A stretch of DNA of 64,000 nucleotides from NCBI GenBank assembly GCA_947630835.1, contig CANRIZ010000008.1, positions 1 to 64,000 of the forward strand, given 5' to 3'. The stretch comes from an uncultured Clostridia bacterium (GTDB taxonomy: Bacteria; Bacillota; Clostridia; Oscillospirales; Acutalibacteraceae). Shown piece by piece: positions 16,750 to 25,465 of this stretch. Both the position numbers and the translations under genes were made by a program. Numbering within the stretch: the first letter of the stretch is position 1; each line of letters opens with the position of its first letter. The notes below the pieces were generated by a model. The model was not told the origin of the DNA. It did not search any database and saw only the letters and a list, made by a program, of their open reading frames with translations.

Positions 16750-17322
16750 ATGAAAAAGAATTTGGGAGCCGTTCCGGCAGTATATCCTATGCCTGTTCTT
16801 ATGGTTGCCGCCTATGATGAAAACGGAACCGTCAATGTAATGAACGCCGCATGGGGAATGATCTGCGCTATGGATAAAATTGCCCTTTTTATAGACGAGG
16901 AGCATAAGACAACGCAGAACATTTTAAAAGCCAAGGCGTTTACGGTAAGCCTTGCGGACAAAGAGCATATGGCGCAGGCGGATTTCTTCGGCATAGCCAC
17001 GGGCAACAAAATGCCCGACAAATTTGAGCGTTCCGGCTGTCACTCGGTTAAAAGCGAATTTGTAAACGCCCCCGTAATCGACGAGTTCCCCGTCGTTATG
17101 GAGTGCGAGCTTGCCGAAGTCATAAACACGCCGAATATGTACGCGATAGTCGGAAAAATCGTCAACACAGCCGCCGACGAGGCCGTTATCGACGAAAAGG
17201 GCAAGGTAAATCCCGAAAAGCTTGACGCGCTTATCTTTGACCAGTTCAAATCGGGCTATTATGTATCCGGCGACAAGGCAGGCAAGGCGTGGAACGCCGG
17301 CGCAGGGCTTATGAAGCAGTAA
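16750..17322 (+). CDS. flavin reductase-like / FMN-binding split-barrel protein
   Basis: 190 residues. The N-terminal segment AVYPMPVLMVAAYDENGTVNVMNAAWGM and the segment ALFIDEEHKTTQNI with FTVSLADKEHM match the flavin reductase-like domain that binds FMN in a split barrel. The C-terminal part (EFPVVMECELAEV, ALIFDQFKSGYYVSGDKAG) follows the same family. Members are NAD(P)H:FMN reductases or flavoproteins of unknown partner; the electron acceptor here cannot be named. SD AAAGGAG is present. It sits right after the tRNA-Leu scar and converges on the phosphoribosyltransferase-like gene. Confidence 0.85.
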   Translation: MKKNLGAVPAVYPMPVLMVAAYDENGTVNVMNAAWGMICAMDKIALFIDEEHKTTQNILKAKAFTVSLADKEHMAQADFFGIATGNKMPDKFERSGCHSVKSEFVNAPVIDEFPVVMECELAEVINTPNMYAIVGKIVNTAADEAVIDEKGKVNPEKLDALIFDQFKSGYYVSGDKAGKAWNAGAGLMKQ

Positions 17323-17347
17323 ATAAAAATTCCTTAAAAATATACGG

Positions 17348-17378
17348 AAATCTCCCCGCTTTTGCGAGGAGATTTTGC
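17348..17378. terminator. terminator between convergent genes
   Basis: AAATCTCCCCGC pairs with GCGAGGAGATTT (one mismatch), followed by TTTTGC on the plus strand. Confidence 0.7.
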
Positions 17379-17408
17379 TTTTACGTTTTAGATTTTGCAA
17401 AAATTCAA

Positions 17409-18050
17409 TCAAAGCTGGGAACAGCCGAACGAATTTACAAGCGCATTGATTTTCTCGCCGTTTTTGCACATCGGGCAATCGTGCGCCAATGTGGTTTTGT
17501 ATCCGGGCAGGTCGTGCGGATTGAAAACGGAATTTACCTCCAGCGAACATATTTCCTTTGTGGTTGCAAAAATCGAGGCTATACCGACGGGATGACCCGC
17601 GTAATAATTGATTGACTCAACGGCTGATTTAACCGTAAAGCCCGTTGCGACGGAAGCGGCGATTATAAGCACAAATTTATTCTCAATCATGGGAGCGGTA
17701 TTGTCCCTGAAGAAAAGCTGACTGCCCGAATTGTGCTCCGGCGTAAGTATAAAAATATCCCTGCCGGCGTTGATGTTCGTGTATCCGTGGGCGGTAAGCT
17801 CGTTTGCAAGGCAGGTTGCGATGACCTCCATACCGTCAAGGCACAAAATCGTGTCTATCATAGTACTGTTTTTGTATTTTGAGGCGAGAGCCTTCGCCAC
17901 CGCCTTTGCCTGAGCAAGGTTAGCCTTGTTGTTTGCAATGTCGATATAATAATTTGCGTGTCCGTGCGCGGTTGCGTAATGTCCCTTATAAATTTCAAGC
18001 TTTAATTGGGGGTTATCGGTAGTTATTTCAACTTTTTCGCCTAATGCCAA
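17409..18050 (-). CDS. phosphoribosyltransferase-like protein
   Basis: 213 residues from the TTG at 18050. The segment FVLIIAASVATGFTVKSAVESI resembles a type I phosphoribosyltransferase PRPP loop region, with LCLDGMEVIATCLANEL before it as in orotate phosphoribosyltransferase. The usual acidic pair of the PRPP loop is replaced (AASVATG), so catalysis is doubtful. The C-terminus has a small Cys cluster (CPMCKNGEK). For the start, AAGGAG sits immediately against an ATG at 18059, with no spacing, while the TTG nine bases later has normal spacing. The substrate is unknown. Confidence 0.7.
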   Translation of the reverse strand: MALGEKVEITTDNPQLKLEIYKGHYATAHGHANYYIDIANNKANLAQAKAVAKALASKYKNSTMIDTILCLDGMEVIATCLANELTAHGYTNINAGRDIFILTPEHNSGSQLFFRDNTAPMIENKFVLIIAASVATGFTVKSAVESINYYAGHPVGIASIFATTKEICSLEVNSVFNPHDLPGYKTTLAHDCPMCKNGEKINALVNSFGCSQL

Positions 18051-18245
18051 AAAAATCATCTCCTTGGTTTTGTTAATATTATTTTATCACGGTCAATTTA
18101 AAAATACAATAACCAATGCTTTTTAAATTAATGTTTTATGTAAATACAGCAAAATTGTGAAACAGATAATTTATGCGCGCGCTTGATTTAAAAACCGAAT
18201 TTTGCTATACTTTTTAAATCAGATAAATTCGGAAGGCGATATAAA

Positions 18246-19433
18246 ATGACAGCTTTGCTTGCGGTAATATACGTTGTTTTCATATCCCTGGGTCTGCCCG
18301 ATTCCGTTTTCGGAGTTGCCTGGCCCGTTATACACACGCAGTTCGGCATAGCCGAGAGCTTTGCCTCCGTCTACAGCATAATAGTGGGCGTCTGCTCGGG
18401 AGGCGCAAGCTTTTTGGCGGGCGTGCTTATAAGAAAATTCGGCACGGCAAACGTCACCTTCTGTTCAATATGCCTTACCGTAACGGGGCTTTTGGGTATG
18501 AGCTTTTCCGTAAATATATGGATGATGATGTTTTTCGCCGTCGTTTTGGGCTACGGAGCGGGCGCAATAGATACCGGGCTTAACAATTACGTTTCGCTTC
18601 ACTACAAGGCGAAGCATATGAGCTGGCTCCATTGCTTTTGGGGCATAGGAGTAACGGCAAGCCCGATAATTATGTCCTTTTTCCTCACTGACGAACCGAA
18701 TAAATGGCGCGGCGGCTACAGGGTTATAGCTCTTATCCAGCTTGCAATCGCCGTATCGGTTGCGCTGTCGCTGCCCAAATGGCACAGGCTCGACCCCGTA
18801 AAGCCGCAGAAAAAGCAGGATATGCGACAAAACGGCGGCTCTGCTTTGGGGCGGATTTTTTCCAAGAAGGGACTTATAACAAGTATTCTTTCGCTCGGGT
18901 TTTATTGCAGCTTGGAATTTATCTTGGGAACATGGGGAGCCTCTTTCCTCGTAAACGCCCGCTCGATGCCGCCCGATACTGCGGCAAAATGGGTATCCGT
19001 TTTTTACCTCGGCATAATGCTCGGCAGGCTCGTTTCCGGCTTTCTCTCCGAAAAGCTTGACGACAACAGGCTTATTAAGTTCGGCGGAGCTTTCGTTATA
19101 ATCGGTCTGATTATACTGCTTATTCCCATAGGCGCCGTTTCCACCGCGGGCTTTTTGCTTGTCGGCGTCGGCTGCGGCCCTGTATTTCCGAGCGTACTGC
19201 ACAGCGTTCCCGAGCGCTTCGGCAAGGAGTTTTCCTCCGATATCACGGGCTTCCATATGGGCGGAGCATACGCCGTCGGCTTTTTAAATCAGCTTGTTTT
19301 CGGCTTTACGGCGGTTTCGACAAGCTTTGTTATTACGCCGTTTGTGTTGCTCTGTTTGTGCGCGCTTATGCTCGTTATGCATGTTTTAACCGAAAAATCA
19401 TTAAATGCAAAGAATAAAGCAGAAATGCGGTGA
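18246..19433 (+). CDS. major facilitator superfamily transporter
   Basis: 395 residues with about 12 membrane helices. It has the loop 2-3 segment GVLIRKFGT, the pattern GYGAGAIDTGLNNYV and a central basic loop near residues 180-200. The fold resembles the FucP-like / YfkF group of sugar or drug transporters. The substrate cannot be named. SD GGAAGG lies 9 nt before the ATG. The stop overlaps the start of trmO by 4 nt (GTGA), so it heads a three-gene operon with trmO and the DUF5662-type gene, which gives no clue to its substrate. Confidence 0.85.
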   Translation: MTALLAVIYVVFISLGLPDSVFGVAWPVIHTQFGIAESFASVYSIIVGVCSGGASFLAGVLIRKFGTANVTFCSICLTVTGLLGMSFSVNIWMMMFFAVVLGYGAGAIDTGLNNYVSLHYKAKHMSWLHCFWGIGVTASPIIMSFFLTDEPNKWRGGYRVIALIQLAIAVSVALSLPKWHRLDPVKPQKKQDMRQNGGSALGRIFSKKGLITSILSLGFYCSLEFILGTWGASFLVNARSMPPDTAAKWVSVFYLGIMLGRLVSGFLSEKLDDNRLIKFGGAFVIIGLIILLIPIGAVSTAGFLLVGVGCGPVFPSVLHSVPERFGKEFSSDITGFHMGGAYAVGFLNQLVFGFTAVSTSFVITPFVLLCLCALMLVMHVLTEKSLNAKNKAEMR

Positions 19434-20143
19434 ACCGCTTGAAAAACGAAATTACAATAAAACCGATAGCCCATATCTATACCGATTTCCCGGAAAAATT
19501 CGGCGTTCCCAGGCAGTCCGGGCTTGTAAATTGCCTGGAGGGCAAAATAATTTTCGAGCCCGAGTACCGCGTAAGGGAGGCTTTTCGCGAGCTTGACGGG
19601 TTTTCGCACATATGGCTTATATGGCAGTTTTCAAAGTGTGAAAATTGCGCCGTTTCGCCCACCGTCAGACCGCCGAGGCTCGGAGGGAACAAAAGAGTTG
19701 GCGTTTTCGCCTCCCGTTCGCCGTTTCGCCCGAACTCTCTCGGGCTTTCCTGCGTAAAGATTGAAAAAATCGACTTTGAATGTAAAGACGCGCCCGTAAT
19801 CTTCGTTTCAGGCATTGATATGATAAGCGGCACGCCGATTTTCGATATAAAGCCCTATGTGCCGGCGGCGGATATAAAGGCGGACGCAAAAGAGGGCTAT
19901 ACCGAATTTACAAAGGATTACGAAATTGAGCTTTTGTACGACGGGGAAATTCTTAAAACCATGCCCAAGGAAAAGGCGGCGGCTCTGCTCGAAGCGCTGA
20001 GGCAGGACCCCAGGCCCTCGTACAAGGACGAAAGCGGCAGAGAATACGGTATGCTTTTTGCGGGGTACAACGTAAAATTCATATACACGGGCAGCGCTCT
20101 TAAAATAACCGAAATCGAAAGGTCGAATAAGGCAGATGGCTAA
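19430..20143 (+). CDS. trmO: tRNA (N6-threonylcarbamoyladenosine-37) methyltransferase TrmO
   Basis: 237 residues starting at GTG. The TrmO/YaeB signature is clear: AHIYTDFPEKFGVPRQSGL, ELDGFSHIWLIWQF and RPPRLGGNKRVGVFASRSPFRPN for the SAM-binding beta barrel, then VSGIDMISGTPIFDIKPYVP. The enzyme methylates t6A37 in tRNAs that read ACY codons. The start overlaps the MFS stop by 4 nt, and the 3' end overlaps the next gene by 8 nt, so all three are translationally coupled. Confidence 0.93.
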   Translation: MNRLKNEITIKPIAHIYTDFPEKFGVPRQSGLVNCLEGKIIFEPEYRVREAFRELDGFSHIWLIWQFSKCENCAVSPTVRPPRLGGNKRVGVFASRSPFRPNSLGLSCVKIEKIDFECKDAPVIFVSGIDMISGTPIFDIKPYVPAADIKADAKEGYTEFTKDYEIELLYDGEILKTMPKEKAAALLEALRQDPRPSYKDESGREYGMLFAGYNVKFIYTGSALKITEIERSNKADG

Positions 20144-20675
20144 CGCTTTGGGACATTTAAAAACCATTACAAAACACCGTCGGCAGGTAATAAAGAACTG
20201 CTTTCGGGCGGGAATAGGCTTGCAGGGACTCAGGCACGACCTGTCGAAATTCAGCCCCGTTGAATTTATTAACGGAGCTAAATATTTTGACGGTTCTCGA
20301 AGCCCGAACGAGCTTGAAAGGCTTGACAAGGGCTTTTCCGAAGCGTGGATGCACCATAAGGGAAGAAACAAGCATCACTTTGAATATTGGAACGATTACA
20401 ACCCGATTTTAAAGAAAAATATGCCGGTTAAAATGCCGCTTAAATACGTTGTCGAGATGTTCTGCGACCGTGTGGCGGCAAGCAAAATTTACCTGGGAAG
20501 CAAATATAACGACTCGTATCCGCTCGAATATTTTGAAAAGGGCAGGGCGCACAGGACTATTCACCCCGAAACCTCCGAGCTGCTTGAAAAACTGCTTACA
20601 ATGCTGCGTGACGAGGGCGAGGACAAGACCTTTGATTATATCAAAAACGAGCTTTTAAAAAACAGGGATTATTAA
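20136..20675 (+). CDS. DUF5662-type protein
   Basis: 179 residues. It is rich in histidine and acidic residues at fixed positions (GLRHDLSKFSPVEF, HHKGRNKHHFEYW, MFCDRVAASKIYLG), which suggests a metal-binding helical fold. This matches my memory of DUF5662 proteins, common in Firmicutes and their phages, of unknown activity. An HD-like hydrolase is possible but not shown. It overlaps trmO by 8 nt and is followed by a terminator. Confidence 0.7.
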   Translation: MANALGHLKTITKHRRQVIKNCFRAGIGLQGLRHDLSKFSPVEFINGAKYFDGSRSPNELERLDKGFSEAWMHHKGRNKHHFEYWNDYNPILKKNMPVKMPLKYVVEMFCDRVAASKIYLGSKYNDSYPLEYFEKGRAHRTIHPETSELLEKLLTMLRDEGEDKTFDYIKNELLKNRDY

Positions 20676-20686
20676 CCCCGATTAAA

Positions 20687-20717
20687 AACGCCCCGATTTT
20701 CGGAGCGTTGTTTTTTT
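20687..20717. terminator. terminator shared by DUF5662-type gene and folD
   Basis: AACGCCCCGA pairs with TCGGAGCGTT (one mismatch), followed by a T8 run on the plus strand. The genes are convergent. Confidence 0.75.
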
Positions 20718-21570
20718 ATTCAATTGCGTTTTGCAGCTTCGCCGCCGTTACCGTGTTTTTAAGCAGCGTCGCTATGGTCATAGGCCCTACGCCGCCGGGC
20801 ACGGGGGTTATGTACGAGGCCTTTTTCTCCGCCTGCTCAAAATCGACGTCGCCGCAGAGCTTGCCCTCGCCGTTTCTGTTAATCCCTACGTCGATAACAA
20901 CCGCGCCGTCCTTTATCATATCGCCGGTCACAAATTTTTCCTTCCCGACCGCCGCAACAAGAATATCCGCCCTCCTTGTTATTTCGCCGAGATTTTCCGT
21001 CTTGGAGTGGCAAACCGTTACCGTGGCGTTTTTCTGCAAAAGCAGCATCGCCATAGGCTTGCCGACGATATTGCTTCTGCCTATCACAACGGCGTTCTTG
21101 CCTTGCGTTTCGATATTGTAATAGTCAAGCATTTCCATAATGCCTGCGGGCGTGCAGGGCAAAAACGAGTAGTCGCCTATCATAATATGACCCGTGTTCA
21201 CTGCGTGAAAAGCGTCGACGTCTTTTTTGGGATCTATATTCTCTATAACAAGCTTTTCGTCAAGATGCTTTGGAAGCGGAAGCTGGCAGAGTATTCCGTT
21301 AACGCTCTTTTTTTGATTCAATTCTTTTATTAAGGAAAGAAGCTCCTGCATGGTTGTTTCCTCGGGCAGAGCGTATTCCTCCGAAATAATACCCGCTTCC
21401 GCGCAAGCCTTTTTCTTGTTGTTCACATATGTTCTCGAAGCGGGATCACTGCCGACGATAATTACCGCAAGCCCTACCGAAACTCCTTTTTTTCCAAGAG
21501 CCTCCACCTCTTTTTTAACGCCGTCCTTTACAAACTGCGAAACGACCTTTCCGTCAATTATCTTAGCCAT
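20716..21570 (-). CDS. folD: bifunctional methylenetetrahydrofolate dehydrogenase/cyclohydrolase
   Basis: 284 residues, the normal length. It has the substrate site YVNNKKKACAEAGI, the motif NGILCQLPLPKHLD, the NADP-binding GRSNIVGKPMAMLL and the C-terminal PVPGGVGPMTIATLLKNT. It interconverts 5,10-methylene-, methenyl- and 10-formyl-THF. An open frame extends 144 nt further upstream inside lgt, but ATG 21570 has SD GGAG and begins with the family start MAKIIDGK. It overlaps lgt by 8 nt and is the last gene of ymfF-ymfH-lgt-folD. Confidence 0.96.
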   Translation of the reverse strand: MAKIIDGKVVSQFVKDGVKKEVEALGKKGVSVGLAVIIVGSDPASRTYVNNKKKACAEAGIISEEYALPEETTMQELLSLIKELNQKKSVNGILCQLPLPKHLDEKLVIENIDPKKDVDAFHAVNTGHIMIGDYSFLPCTPAGIMEMLDYYNIETQGKNAVVIGRSNIVGKPMAMLLLQKNATVTVCHSKTENLGEITRRADILVAAVGKEKFVTGDMIKDGAVVIDVGINRNGEGKLCGDVDFEQAEKKASYITPVPGGVGPMTIATLLKNTVTAAKLQNAIE

Positions 21571-22618
21571 CGTTATCTCCTTTTTTGCCCTTTTCCTTAG
21601 CCTTAATATTTTTCTTTTGGGCTTTTTTAATCTCTCTGCGCCTGTTGATTTCACGGGTTCTTTCCTCGTCGCTTTGTCCCGCTTCGTAATCCCTTTCGGG
21701 CGGCAAAATTTCAACAGGGCTGTATGCCTTGGGGTTTTTCTTCAACTCGAAATACTTTGAAATCAATATCGCCGCGCACAGTACGGCAATAACCGCGGAA
21801 AGTATTTGCGAAATCCTAAGGCTTGTGCCGGGTATATAAAGGCTGTCTGTTCTGAAGCCCTCCACTATCGCTCTCTCCGAGCCGTAAATCACTCCGTACC
21901 AAAGGATAAGCTGACCCGCGAATTTATAATGCCTTCTGCATATGTACCAAATTATAAAAAAGCCCGCAATGCACCATAACGACTCGTAAAGAAAAGTGGG
22001 ATGAACCGGCAATGCGGGATCGACGTTTATGCCCTTTTCCTCAAAAAAGACAAAATTTTCAATCATATACGAAGAAATTTTGTTGCTGTACATACCCCAC
22101 GGCATATTCGTATTTGTTCCGAACGCCTCCTGGTTTGCAAAATTTCCCCATCTGCCTATGCCCTGACCTATAAGGAAGCTCATGGAACACATATCAAGAA
22201 GCTTTAAAAAATTGACGCCTTCTTTTTTACAAACAAAATACCCTACGAGAACCGCGCCTATAAGCCCACCGTAAATGGCGAGCCCGCCGTTCCAAATCTG
22301 CGGAATTTCGGAAAGATGCTGCGAATAATAATCCCATTCAAACAAGACGTAATAAAGCCTTGCGCCCACTATTCCGCCTATAGTTCCGAACAAAAGCACG
22401 TCGAGCATTTTGTTGAGGTCTATTTTCCACTTGTAGGCGAGCCTGCCGCCGAAAAGCACGGCAAGCAAAAAGCCGAAAGCGATTATAAGCCCGTAAAACT
22501 TTATGCTTACGTCGATATTGAAATACGGAATTGTAAACTCAACAAAGGTCGAGTAAACGCCTATGGGCTTTTCAAGGAAGTTAAAATAGACCTCCGAATA
22601 ATCGGTCAAAAATCTCAT
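21563..22618 (-). CDS. lgt: prolipoprotein diacylglyceryl transferase
   Basis: 351 residues. There are seven membrane helices, the Lgt signature GRWGNFANQEAFG and the conserved HPTFLYESLW and GxxYGSERAIVEGFR segments with the essential His and Arg. It transfers diacylglycerol from phosphatidylglycerol to the lipobox cysteine of preprolipoproteins such as those encoded at 14803 and 58610. A basic, charged tail of about 50 residues after the last helix is longer than in most Lgt proteins and reaches into folD. Confidence 0.95.
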   Translation of the reverse strand: MRFLTDYSEVYFNFLEKPIGVYSTFVEFTIPYFNIDVSIKFYGLIIAFGFLLAVLFGGRLAYKWKIDLNKMLDVLLFGTIGGIVGARLYYVLFEWDYYSQHLSEIPQIWNGGLAIYGGLIGAVLVGYFVCKKEGVNFLKLLDMCSMSFLIGQGIGRWGNFANQEAFGTNTNMPWGMYSNKISSYMIENFVFFEEKGINVDPALPVHPTFLYESLWCIAGFFIIWYICRRHYKFAGQLILWYGVIYGSERAIVEGFRTDSLYIPGTSLRISQILSAVIAVLCAAILISKYFELKKNPKAYSPVEILPPERDYEAGQSDEERTREINRRREIKKAQKKNIKAKEKGKKGDNDG

Positions 22619-22620
22619 AA

Positions 22621-23904
22621 TTATTCTCCTTCGGGGTTAATCACGCAAAGCGAACAGCACTCGGTATCTATTGATTTTACGAGTCTTTCGTTTAATTCTT
22701 CAAGCGTAATGCTTTCAAGGATTTCTATATCGTCGAAAACACATTCGCCCGCAAACTCGGAGGCTATCATATTATTGGCTATCTCGTCAACGTCGTTGTA
22801 CGCCATAATCGCCCTGCCGTAGAGCTTGCGCCTTACCCTTTCAAAATCCTCTCGCTCAATTCCGTTTTGCTGAAGGTATTTTATTCTGTCCGTAATCTTT
22901 TCCTTAACCTGCCGCGCCTTGTCGCTTTCGCCCGTAAATATCGCCGCAGCATAGCCGAAGCCGAAGAAATATTCAAAATCGAACGAAGTGTTGATAAGAC
23001 CCGATTCCAGCATTTCGTTATAAAGCGAGGACGTTTTGCCGCAAACCACATCCAAAATGATATTGCTTTGGGTGATTTCCCTGTTCGTCCGCTCGGGAGT
23101 ATCCACTTTTTCCTTAAACCCGAGGGCAAAAAGCGGAGAAGCGACCGGGAGCTTAAGCTCGGTGTATTCTTCGTTGACCTCCTTGGGCTCTTCAAAGAAT
23201 TTTCTCTCTATTTTAACGGGTTCCTGCTTTTTAAGCGCCTTGTCGGCGACCTTTACAACGTCGTCCGGATTAACGTTTCCCACAACGCAGAACGCCATAT
23301 TGCTCAAATTGTAAAAGGTATTGTAGCATTTATAAAGCAAATCGGCGGTTATATGCGAAATGGACTCGACCGTTCCCGCAATGTCTATCCTTACGGGATG
23401 ATTTTTATACATAGCCCTGAGCAGCGAAAAAAGCAGCTCCCACGCAGGCTCGTCCCGGGTCATCTTGATTTCCTGACCTATAATGCCCTGCTCCTTTTCA
23501 ACGGTCGCCTCGGTGAAATATGGATGAGTTACAAAATCAAGCAAAATTTCAAGGTTTGCTTCCAAATTCTTTGAACAGCTGAAAAGATAGCAGGTTCTGT
23601 CAAACGAGGTGTAAGCGTTGGCGCTTGCGCCGGTTTTTGCGTATCTTTCAAAAGCGTCAAGCTCCTCGCTTTCAAAAAGCTTGTGTTCAAGGAAATGCGC
23701 TATACCCTCGGGAACGCAGGTGTATTCGCTCTCGCCTTCAAGCCTGAACTGCGTGTCGATAGAACCGTATTTTGTACCGAAGATAACAAAGGTCGAGGAG
23801 TAATTTTCCTTGGGATAAACCATTATTTTAAGTCCCGACGGGTGGGCGATTTCATAGTATTTTTCCTTAAGCTTTTCGGATTTTATCTCTTTAACGTTAT
23901 TCAT
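22621..23904 (-). CDS. ymfH: M16 family peptidase-like protein, YmfH type
   Basis: 427 residues. The inverted zinc motif HFLEH lies near residue 71 (GIAHFLEHKLFES), with the downstream glutamate (EKEQGIIGQEI), so it appears catalytically competent. It has two M16 halves and pairs with the inactive-looking ymfF product upstream, with which it overlaps by 8 nt. The ymfF-ymfH pair is widespread in Firmicutes; in some annotations it is linked to EF-P 5-aminopentanol modification. That link is from memory and moderately certain. Confidence 0.88.
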   Translation of the reverse strand: MNNVKEIKSEKLKEKYYEIAHPSGLKIMVYPKENYSSTFVIFGTKYGSIDTQFRLEGESEYTCVPEGIAHFLEHKLFESEELDAFERYAKTGASANAYTSFDRTCYLFSCSKNLEANLEILLDFVTHPYFTEATVEKEQGIIGQEIKMTRDEPAWELLFSLLRAMYKNHPVRIDIAGTVESISHITADLLYKCYNTFYNLSNMAFCVVGNVNPDDVVKVADKALKKQEPVKIERKFFEEPKEVNEEYTELKLPVASPLFALGFKEKVDTPERTNREITQSNIILDVVCGKTSSLYNEMLESGLINTSFDFEYFFGFGYAAAIFTGESDKARQVKEKITDRIKYLQQNGIEREDFERVRRKLYGRAIMAYNDVDEIANNMIASEFAGECVFDDIEILESITLEELNERLVKSIDTECCSLCVINPEGE

Positions 23905-25177
23905 CGAGGCCGCTCTCCTTTCCTTTAAGCATATAAACAGTATCGAGAGTTACCGCGTTGGCGGCGGCAATTATATCCTGCCTTGTGACGTTCTCGTAAT
24001 TCTTAATTATTTCCTCCAAGGGGATTATCGGCTCGTCGAGCTTAGTATTCAAAAATGCGTCTATACCGTCGGGGGTGTCGCAAACGCCTCTGAGGGAATC
24101 GCATATTGCGGTTTTGGAAGCCTCAAAATCCTTTTCCTCAAATTCGCCCTTTCTCATAATTTCAAGCTGTTTGGCTATTTCGTCAAGAGCCTTTTGCCTG
24201 TTTTCGCTCTCTATGCCCGACTGGATTACTATAATCCCCTTTTCCTTGTAAAGACGCGCGGAGCAGTAATAGCACAGGCTGAGCTTTTCCCTGACGTTCA
24301 TAAAAAGCCTGGAATACGGCCCGCCGCCGAAAATATCCACCATCATCTGATAAGCGTAAAAATTGTCGTCCTTTGACTTCATACCGCTTCTGTAGCCTAT
24401 TACAAGCTTGGACTGGTTAATATCCATTTCCTCCGTTACTTCGGTAACGTCCTCCGCCTGCTCCACAAAAAGGGTTTCGTTTTTCAACGGCTTTCGTTCA
24501 ACGGCGGAAAAATATTTTTCTATAAGCCGTTTTGAATTTTCCTCGTTGAAAGAGCCTATCAGATTCACCTGAACTGTTGCGTTTTGCAAAAGCTCCCGCC
24601 ACGCCCTGTATGCGGAGGCTTCGTCCGTCTTACGCATGTCCTCCAATATCTCTTTCTTGGTAATGCCGAAAACCTCGTCGCGGCACATATTTTCAATCAT
24701 TCTTGTAAAGGCGTATTGGCGCTTGTCGTTTACCTCGCTCTCAACATCCTCCGTTTTAAGCCTTTTTACGAGTTCAAATTTCTGCTTTTCAAATTTTTCG
24801 CCGTCGGCGCAGGGCTCAAAAAGGAGCTTTAAAAGAAGCTCGAGCGTTTCGTAGCTTATATCCTCGTTATAGAGGGCGAATTTGTTGTTGATGCAGGTTG
24901 CGCCGAGTTCTATTTTACTGCTTTCCCCCCGCTTTACAACCGAACCGCTTACATAAGCGCCGTAGAGGTTTTCAAGCCGCGCGCTCAATGCGGCGGGATT
25001 GGGATAATCCCTCGACGAATAAGTTAAATATTTGGGAATAATAATATTTTCGGCAAGATTTATTTCCCTTGGGACAAGCAGAGAAATGCTTATCTGCGAG
25101 GTTTTGAAATCCTCGGCGGGAACGCAGACAAGCCTCAGCTTTTCTCCGAGTTCGATTACTTTTGGGCTTATGACCAT
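23897..25177 (-). CDS. ymfF: M16 family peptidase-like protein without zinc motif, YmfF type
   Basis: 426 residues with the M16 fold (VNLIGSFNEENSKRLIEKYF, GGGPYSRLFMNVREKLSLCYYCSARLY). The HxxEH position in the first half reads YLTYSSRDYPNPAALS, so zinc ligands are missing. The C-terminal half keeps the Arg/Tyr pair used for substrate binding. A heterodimer with the active YmfH-type partner is likely, as in mitochondrial processing peptidase. It heads the ymfF-ymfH-lgt-folD operon. Confidence 0.85.
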   Translation of the reverse strand: MVISPKVIELGEKLRLVCVPAEDFKTSQISISLLVPREINLAENIIIPKYLTYSSRDYPNPAALSARLENLYGAYVSGSVVKRGESSKIELGATCINNKFALYNEDISYETLELLLKLLFEPCADGEKFEKQKFELVKRLKTEDVESEVNDKRQYAFTRMIENMCRDEVFGITKKEILEDMRKTDEASAYRAWRELLQNATVQVNLIGSFNEENSKRLIEKYFSAVERKPLKNETLFVEQAEDVTEVTEEMDINQSKLVIGYRSGMKSKDDNFYAYQMMVDIFGGGPYSRLFMNVREKLSLCYYCSARLYKEKGIIVIQSGIESENRQKALDEIAKQLEIMRKGEFEEKDFEASKTAICDSLRGVCDTPDGIDAFLNTKLDEPIIPLEEIIKNYENVTRQDIIAAANAVTLDTVYMLKGKESGLDE

Positions 25178-25405
25178 AGTTTTCCTAACCTTTCCCGTTA
25201 AAAATCAAATAATTTCAGCCCCGGTCGGTAAAAAGTTTTAAAAACGGGCGGCGAAGCATAAAATTATTGAGTTAAACGATAAATTTCAGTCAATATTAAA
25301 ATACAGTAAATAATTTTAGCATAAACAGTATAAAAATTCCACAACTTATTGTAAATAATATTAAAATTCATTAATAATTTTTGCCTGATATTTTTTGTTT
25401 AAACA

Positions 25406-25434
25406 TTTACAAAAGCCGTAAAATGTGATACCAT
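25406..25434 (+). promoter_or_regulatory. radical SAM gene promoter (candidate)
   Basis: TTTACA (25406-25411), 17-bp spacer and TACCAT (25429-25434), about 32 nt upstream of the start. The rest of the gap 25178-25405 is AT-rich with no clear feature. Confidence 0.45.
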
Positions 25435-25465
25435 AATCTGAAAGCAAAAGGAAGGAGTAATACGG

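Noticed and set aside
18465..19256. Long antisense frame opposite the MFS gene
   Set aside because: Rich in Arg/Pro/Gln patterns typical of a shadow frame, no SD, and fully covered by a clear transporter gene.
25178..25465. Riboswitch upstream of the radical SAM gene
   Set aside because: The spacer is AT-rich with no conserved stem set; only a weak promoter was found.
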